Source: Phycisphaerae bacterium
GTDB taxonomy: Bacteria; Planctomycetota; Phycisphaerae; Sedimentisphaerales; SG8-4
Reading direction: 5' to 3'
Length of the DNA stretch: 11,039 bases
Assembly (NCBI GenBank): GCA_030613765.1
Contig: JAUWLI010000068.1
Coordinates: 1-11,039, forward strand
Position 1 is the stretch's first letter; each line of letters starts with the position of its first letter. Below, piece after piece: positions 6,384 to 11,039 of this stretch. A model generated the notes under the pieces. The model was not told the DNA's origin, searched no databases, and saw only the letters and a program-made list of their open reading frames with translations. The position numbers and the translations under genes were made by a program.

Positions 6384-7628
6384 ATGCCGGCAAGCTCGAT
6401 TGATAAGGAAATGGTAGAAAAGTTAAAAGGCCTGGCCCAGGAAAACGGACTGGATATCAGCGGCGCCAAGGTGCGCAGAAGCTCATCACGGTTCTGTCTT
6501 GGTGTTGAGCACGGTGACTACAACGGCACGGAGCTGTTCGGTGTTGGGACAGACAGGTTTATCCGGATGGCCTATAAGCCGAACGGCACAGATAGAGTTA
6601 AATTATTTAGTGGTAATTTTCCTGATGACGGGGTTATAGAATTCAAATTAGGAGATGTTCCTGAGCCAAAGTCGGCGGCCATAGCGGAGACGTGGGGACG
6701 CTTTCCATACGGGATCGATTATATTTTAAGGCGTGAAGGTTACCAACTCAAACAAGGTATCGATGGTGTTATCTATGGGAACATTCCCGGCGGCGGGATG
6801 AGCCGGTCGGCATCGTTGAGCTTGAACCTGATTTTGTCCCTGCTGGATGCTAACGGCATCGAGATAGAAGACAAGATGACGGTCGTCGATTTGGCGCAGG
6901 CCGTTGAAAACGATTATATCGGCTCGCCCTGCGGGAAGCTCGACCAGATAATGATATTGTTCGGGCAAGAAGGCATGGGGACGTATTATAATCCGGCAAA
7001 GAGGTCTGTAGATTATATTCAGCTTGGTGCCGGTGCAACTGATTTTCGTATAGTGGTGCTTGATACGGGGACGGAGCGGCCGGGCTTAGAAAAGTCAACT
7101 TACAAGATTCGATGTGGAGAATGTGAGGAGCTGGTTTCGATATTACAAAAAGCCAATTACGATATATCGTGCCTTGCGGACATCAAGGACGAGGCAATGT
7201 ATGAGAAGATTATGACCGAGTTCGGTGAGAATTACACTGATTTGTGCGACCGGATGAAGTATATTTTTGCAGCGCAAAACCGGTTCTATAAAATGCTGGA
7301 AGCCTGGAAGGCCGGTGACATTGAAACAGTGGGTGAGATATTCAGGGAAGACGGCATTGGGCTGCGGGATGATTATAAGATATCGGGGCCGGAATTAGAG
7401 ACGATGTGCGATATTGTCAGGACTGTGCCTGGTGTTTTGGGAGAACGGATGTTGGGCGGCGGTGATAAGGGGGCATCGGGCGCTTTGGTTCGGGCTGAAA
7501 GCGTCGAAGCGGTCCAGCAAGCAGTCGATACAGCATATCCACACAGTTGCCCTGAGTTTGCCGACAAGTATGCCGTTCACATCTGTAAAGTTGTGGACGG
7601 TATCAGGATTTATGAAGGTTTGCTTTGA
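6384..7628 (+). CDS. Galactokinase-like GHMP kinase with divergent motifs
   Basis: This 414-residue protein has the layout of a galactokinase: an N-terminal sugar-binding motif SSRFCLGVEHGDYNG (34-48), a GHMP phosphate-binding motif IPGGGMSRSAS (134-144), CGKLDQ with the catalytic Asp187, and a C-terminal GGGDKGASGALV (358-369). Arg36, Glu42, His43 and Asp45 match the catalytic Arg and galactose-contact residues of classical galactokinases. Motif 1 lacks the usual GRVNLIGEH wording, motif 2 is one residue shorter and has Arg141 where the family has Ser, and motif 3 has DKG for FGG. It is therefore a distinct subgroup, perhaps acting on another hexose. GAGGAA at 6371-6376 is its ribosome binding site. 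Its place directly behind a sugar symporter supports a role in phosphorylating the imported sugar in the cytoplasm. No other Leloir genes are in view. Confidence 0.8.
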   Translation: MPASSIDKEMVEKLKGLAQENGLDISGAKVRRSSSRFCLGVEHGDYNGTELFGVGTDRFIRMAYKPNGTDRVKLFSGNFPDDGVIEFKLGDVPEPKSAAIAETWGRFPYGIDYILRREGYQLKQGIDGVIYGNIPGGGMSRSASLSLNLILSLLDANGIEIEDKMTVVDLAQAVENDYIGSPCGKLDQIMILFGQEGMGTYYNPAKRSVDYIQLGAGATDFRIVVLDTGTERPGLEKSTYKIRCGECEELVSILQKANYDISCLADIKDEAMYEKIMTEFGENYTDLCDRMKYIFAAQNRFYKMLEAWKAGDIETVGEIFREDGIGLRDDYKISGPELETMCDIVRTVPGVLGERMLGGGDKGASGALVRAESVEAVQQAVDTAYPHSCPEFADKYAVHICKVVDGIRIYEGLL

Positions 7629-7652
7629 TAGTGATAACTATACGTGTAGAAT
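7625..7652 (+). promoter_or_regulatory. Candidate promoter for pyrK-pyrD
   Basis: TTGATA (7625-7630), overlapping the stop of the kinase gene, is followed after 16 bases by TAGAAT (7647-7652). Each box matches five of six consensus positions. It would let pyrKD be expressed apart from the sugar genes. The alternative is read-through across the 59-base gap. Confidence 0.45.
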
Positions 7653-7687
7653 CTTTACAGGTAAGTCCATTATTATAACAGGTGTTT

Positions 7688-8638
7688 ATGTTAGAAAATA
7701 GTTCAGCGTCAAAAAGGGGAGTTTTTTCGGCTACCGTTCGTTCAAATAAGCAGATTCGTGAGCGATTCTATCGGCTAGTATTGGAATTTTCGGGCGGGGG
7801 GGCGGAGGCGTTCGCCAAGATTGGCGCGGGACAATTCGCACAATTAGACCTCTCGGATACCGCCCTGCCGCCAGTGGAAACGATACCGGACGACCTGGCT
7901 GATGTTGCAGAGCGAAAAATACTGCTGCGAAGGCCTTTTAGTTTTGCTGATGTTACAACGAAGGGCAATAAAACTTCTGTTAGTATTCTCTATTGCGTCG
8001 TCGGGCCTGCTACTTTGCGAATGACAACGTTGTCAGCAAAAGAGTCGGTGAGCGTGCTCGGGCCTTTGGGAAATGGATTTTGGGTACCGGACGGTAAAAA
8101 GACAGCGCTTCTGGTTTCCGGGGGTATGGGGGCGGGACCGCTACAGCATCTGGTGAAGATTCTAACTGCCGATTTTTCTGATATTAACGTTATTGCGTTT
8201 GCCGGTGCCAAGAGTGCAGAGGCGCTTCCTTTTGAGCGACAACTTGATGAGATATCACAACAGTTGGGATTTTCGCTTCGGGAGTTTGCAAAGTATGGGG
8301 TAGAGTCACTGGTGGCGACGGACGACGGCTCGAGTGGTTTTGCCGGGCCTGTAACCGATTGCCTTTCTGAATGGCTTGGAAAGTCTGAATCAGGCGGCGA
8401 GAGTATGGTGATTTATAGCTGTGGGCCTGAAGCGATGCTGGCACGGGTGGCTGAAATCGCTAAGGAAAAGAATATTGATTGTCAGGTCAGTATGGAACGG
8501 CGGATGGCGTGCGGGATTGGCATCTGCCAGAGCTGTGCGGTAGAATGTAAAACAGATAGGCCGGGCGAGAGCATCTATAAGATGTGTTGTACGGATGGCC
8601 CTGTTTTTAACAGCAAAAAAATAGTTTTTCATTTATAG
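7688..8638 (+). CDS. pyrK: Dihydroorotate dehydrogenase electron-transfer subunit PyrK
   Basis: PyrK carries FAD and a [2Fe-2S] cluster and passes electrons from the PyrD subunit to NAD+ in class 1B dihydroorotate dehydrogenase. The ferredoxin-reductase-like FAD domain contains LLRRPFSF, the NAD domain contains LLVSGGMGAGPLQHL and YSCGPEAML, and the C-terminus has the cluster motif MACGIGICQSC (Cys275, 280, 283) with a last ligand in CCTDGPVF (Cys301). At 316 residues it is about 60 longer than the Bacillus type; part of the extra is a Pro/Asp-rich stretch (DTALPPVETIPDDLADVAE) just before the FAD motif. The frame opens at GTG 7682, but ATG 7688 has AGGTG close upstream and is preferred. pyrD follows after 16 bases. 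Confidence 0.92.
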   Translation: MLENSSASKRGVFSATVRSNKQIRERFYRLVLEFSGGGAEAFAKIGAGQFAQLDLSDTALPPVETIPDDLADVAERKILLRRPFSFADVTTKGNKTSVSILYCVVGPATLRMTTLSAKESVSVLGPLGNGFWVPDGKKTALLVSGGMGAGPLQHLVKILTADFSDINVIAFAGAKSAEALPFERQLDEISQQLGFSLREFAKYGVESLVATDDGSSGFAGPVTDCLSEWLGKSESGGESMVIYSCGPEAMLARVAEIAKEKNIDCQVSMERRMACGIGICQSCAVECKTDRPGESIYKMCCTDGPVFNSKKIVFHL

Positions 8639-8654
8639 TTCAGGGTGTCGGCTT

Positions 8655-9608
8655 ATGGAAGAAGAGATTAATATATCAATTGATTTTGCGGGGATTCGTT
8701 TGGCGAATCCGGTTTTTACGGCGTCGGGGACAAGCGGGTATGCTGATGAGCTGGATGATTTTATGGATGTCAGTTCACTGGGCGGATTTATAACCAAGAG
8801 TATTACGGTCAAGCCGAGGAAGGGTAATGCGACGCCTCGTATTGTTGAGACTGACTCCGGGATGCTTAATGCCATCGGGTGGGCGAATATCGGATTGGAT
8901 GCCTTCATCGAGGAAAAACTGCCGGCCCTCGAAAAGCTGTCCTGTTCGGTTTTTGTTAATATAGCCGGTGAGACGATTGACGAATACGTTGCGGTGACAG
9001 AGCGGCTGGCGAATGTAGAAGCGATAGCCGGGCTTGAGTTGAATATCAGCTGTCCCAATGTTGAGATGGGCGGGATAAGCTTCGGGACGGACCCGGAGCA
9101 AGTTGCTGAGGTTACTTCGGCGGTTAAAAAGGTGGCCGGCGATAAGACTTTGATGGTGAAGCTGCCGCCTGCCGTTACGAATGTCAGTGTGATTGCACAG
9201 GTAGCGGTTGACTCCGGTGCTGATGCACTTAGCCTGATAAATACGTTTACCGCGATGGTTATAGATATTGAAACGCGCAAGCCGATTCTGGCGAACAGGA
9301 CGGGTGGATTGTCGGGGCCGGCAATAAAGCCGATAGCGGTTTACTTAGTGAACAAGGTTTACAACGAGGTGACCAAGAGTTTGGGAATTCCGATTCTGGG
9401 GATGGGGGGAATCAGGACGGCTTCGGATGCTATCGAATTTATTATCGCAGGGGCATCGGCGGTGGCGGTGGGAACGGCGAGTTTTATTGCCCCGGGATGT
9501 TCGGTAAAAATCATTGAGGGCATAAAAGAATATTGCGCCGGCAAAAATATTTCGAATATTAAAGAATTAGTTGGCTCACTTGAAGCAGATCAGGATGCTG
9601 CAAATTAG
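8655..9608 (+). CDS. pyrD: Dihydroorotate dehydrogenase catalytic subunit, class 1B
   Basis: PyrD oxidises dihydroorotate to orotate, the fourth step of pyrimidine synthesis, in the cytoplasm. The 317-residue FMN TIM barrel shows the class 1 features: NPVFTASGTSGYADE (18-32), ITKSIT (46-51), LNAIGWAN (71-78), LNISCPNVEMGG (129-140) with Cys133 as catalytic base, INTFTAM and NRTGGLSGPAIKPIA (214-228), and the FMN phosphate loop GMGGIRTASDA (249-259). Cys rather than Ser as base, together with the adjacent pyrK, marks it as the NAD-linked class 1B. AGGGTG at 8642-8647 precedes the ATG by seven bases. Length is normal. Confidence 0.96.
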   Translation: MEEEINISIDFAGIRLANPVFTASGTSGYADELDDFMDVSSLGGFITKSITVKPRKGNATPRIVETDSGMLNAIGWANIGLDAFIEEKLPALEKLSCSVFVNIAGETIDEYVAVTERLANVEAIAGLELNISCPNVEMGGISFGTDPEQVAEVTSAVKKVAGDKTLMVKLPPAVTNVSVIAQVAVDSGADALSLINTFTAMVIDIETRKPILANRTGGLSGPAIKPIAVYLVNKVYNEVTKSLGIPILGMGGIRTASDAIEFIIAGASAVAVGTASFIAPGCSVKIIEGIKEYCAGKNISNIKELVGSLEADQDAAN

Positions 9609-9628
9609 ACTTCGTTGTTGATATTGTG

Positions 9629-9638
9629 AAGGAGGTGA
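9629..9638 (+). promoter_or_regulatory. Full anti-SD-matching ribosome binding site of the glycosidase
   Basis: AAGGAGGTGA sits with GGAGG five bases before ATG 9641. It is the strongest ribosome binding site in the window and fixes this start. Confidence 0.8.
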
Positions 9639-9640
9639 GG

Positions 9641-11039
9641 ATGAGAATGAAACATCTACATACCGGAGTTATGTTTCAGACCTTTCTATGCGTATCCTTA
9701 GCGCTGAGTACAGCTATAGCAAACGAGGGAACAAGTGCGGCTGTGCTGAAAGCAGAGTCATTCAAACACTATGTCGATACATTCAACAAAAATGATGAGG
9801 ATCTATACGTTCAGCATGTTCCCAACGAGAAGGCGTGGGAGTTTTTGAAGGCGAACGTTCCGCTGTTTGAATGTCCCGACAAGGATTTAGAGCGGACGTA
9901 TTATTTTAGGTGGTGGACTTATCGTAAACACATCAAAGAGACGCCGGATGGGTTCGTAATTACCGAGTTTTTGCCGAAGGTTGGATGGTCGGGCAAGCAC
10001 AATACGATTAACTGCCCTGCCGGGCATCATTTTTACGAGGGCCGCTGGCTGCATAACCGGAAATACTTATACGATTATGCAGTATTCTGGTTCCGTAAAG
10101 GAGGCAGCGTGCGAAGTTACAGTTTCTGGGCTGCGGACTCAATGTGGGCGAGGTATTTAGTAACAGCGGACAAACAACACGTCACCGACCTGCTTGCGGA
10201 CCTGGTCAACAACTATAAAGAGTGGGAAAAAAAGAGGCTTGAGCCGGATGGCTTGTTCTGGCAAATCGATGACCGGGACGGTATGGAGGTCTCCATAGGT
10301 GGGAGCGGTAAGCGCGCGACGATCAATTCCTACATGTACGGCGACGCCGTGGCTATCGCCAAGATCGCTGGTCTGGCGGATAAAAAAGAACTGGCCACAA
10401 ACTACCAAGCCAAGGCGGAAAAAATTAAAGAACTCGTTCAAGCCAAGCTATGGGATGGAGAGGTGAAGTTTTTCAAGACGCTACCCCGCAAAACAGAGGA
10501 GCTTGTTGATGTGCGCGAACTTCATGGTTATGTGCCCTGGTACTTCAATCTTCCGGATATGGGCAAAGGTTACGAAGAGGCGTGGAAGCAGTTGATGGAT
10601 CCAAAAGGTTTTTATGCTCCTTTCGGGCCGACGACGGCGGAGCAGCGTCATCCGAGATTTGCCGTTTCTTATAAGGGACATGAGTGCCAGTGGAATGGGC
10701 CGAGCTGGCCTTTTGCGACTACACAGGTACTGGTGGGCCTGGCCAACCTGCTGAATAACTATAAGCAGAACGCGATTAGTAAAAGTGACTACTTTGAAAC
10801 GCTGCAAATCTATACGAAAAGTCACCAGCTCAAGCGAGAAGACGGGCGGGTTGTTCCCTGGATTGACGAGAACCTTAATCCCTATACTAGTGACTGGTTA
10901 TCGCGGACGCGATTGAAGGGCTGGAGGGAAGGCACTTGGGACGCTGGAAAAGGCGGCAAAGAGCGAGGCAAGGATTATAATCATTCCAGTTACTGTGATT
11001 TGATAATATCAGGGCTTGTTGGGCTTCGGCCTCGGGCAG
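9641..11039 (+). CDS. Secreted six-hairpin (MGH1/GH63-like) glycoside hydrolase, 3' end beyond the window
   Basis: The frame is open from ATG 9641 to the right edge, giving 466 residues with no stop. The start has a perfect AAGGAGGTGA (9629-9638). A signal peptide is visible: basic MRMKHLH, a hydrophobic core around VMFQTFLCVSLALSTA and a likely cleavage after AIA at residue 27, so the enzyme is exported. The body is rich in aromatic residues and looks like an (alpha/alpha)6 glycosidase: FWQIDDRDGMEVSIGG (about 206-221, with candidate acids Asp211, Asp213 and Glu216), ELHGYVPWYF (293-302), GPTTAEQRHPRF, HECQWNGPSWPFATTQ (348-363), and near the edge DYNHSSYCDLIISGLVGL. These fit the mannosylglycerate-hydrolase/GH63-type clan, though I cannot fix the family or substrate. 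It begins 32 bases after pyrD and may be read through from it. Confidence 0.82.
   Translation, partial: MRMKHLHTGVMFQTFLCVSLALSTAIANEGTSAAVLKAESFKHYVDTFNKNDEDLYVQHVPNEKAWEFLKANVPLFECPDKDLERTYYFRWWTYRKHIKETPDGFVITEFLPKVGWSGKHNTINCPAGHHFYEGRWLHNRKYLYDYAVFWFRKGGSVRSYSFWAADSMWARYLVTADKQHVTDLLADLVNNYKEWEKKRLEPDGLFWQIDDRDGMEVSIGGSGKRATINSYMYGDAVAIAKIAGLADKKELATNYQAKAEKIKELVQAKLWDGEVKFFKTLPRKTEELVDVRELHGYVPWYFNLPDMGKGYEEAWKQLMDPKGFYAPFGPTTAEQRHPRFAVSYKGHECQWNGPSWPFATTQVLVGLANLLNNYKQNAISKSDYFETLQIYTKSHQLKREDGRVVPWIDENLNPYTSDWLSRTRLKGWREGTWDAGKGGKERGKDYNHSSYCDLIISGLVGLRPRA

Noticed and set aside
8633..9280. Long minus-strand frame opposite pyrD
   Set aside because: It is a shadow of pyrD, rich in Ser/Thr/Ala, with no family features.

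Overview
The window looks like a bacterial chromosome segment of moderate GC. The best guess for the source is a Planctomycetota bacterium of the Phycisphaerae/Sedimentisphaerales type. That guess rests on the mix of genes: a vSGLT-like sodium/sugar symporter beside a divergent galactokinase, a secreted six-hairpin-type glycosidase, a LarB nickel-pincer cofactor enzyme and a class 1B PyrK/PyrD pair. No marker gene proves it.

Layout. Positions 1-833 hold the tail of an unrecognised gene followed by larB, which probably starts at a rare ATT codon. Positions 834-1027 are non-coding between convergent genes. Positions 1028-2236 (minus strand) form a compact three-gene unit of hicB antitoxin, hicA toxin and a trypsin-like serine protease. 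It is read from a promoter with both hexamers at exact sigma-70 consensus. Positions 2237-2391 are a divergent promoter region. On the plus strand, 2392-3252 encodes the stand-alone ADP-dependent NAD(P)H-hydrate dehydratase NnrD. A YkgJ-type cysteine-cluster gene lies convergent to it (3263-4094, minus) and is broken by a one-base frameshift. After a 357-base divergent spacer with a candidate promoter come the plus-strand genes: symporter (4452-6356), galactokinase-like GHMP kinase (6384-7628), pyrK (7688-8638), pyrD (8655-9608) and a secreted glycoside hydrolase that runs off the right edge.

How the genes fit together. The symporter keeps the residues that bind galactose in vSGLT. With the kinase 27 bases downstream it makes a plausible import-and-phosphorylate module, and the exported glycosidase nearby could supply sugar. 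PyrK and PyrD would form the NAD-linked dihydroorotate dehydrogenase of pyrimidine synthesis. NnrD repairs hydrated NAD(P)H. LarB makes the first intermediate of the nickel-pincer nucleotide, but larC and larE are not in view.

The most unusual content is the hicB-hicA-protease cluster. It is visibly more AT-rich in its promoter and toxin-antitoxin part than its neighbours and sits between housekeeping genes like a small accessory insertion. A protease co-transcribed with a HicBA pair is the best candidate here for an undescribed system, but that link rests on gene order alone.
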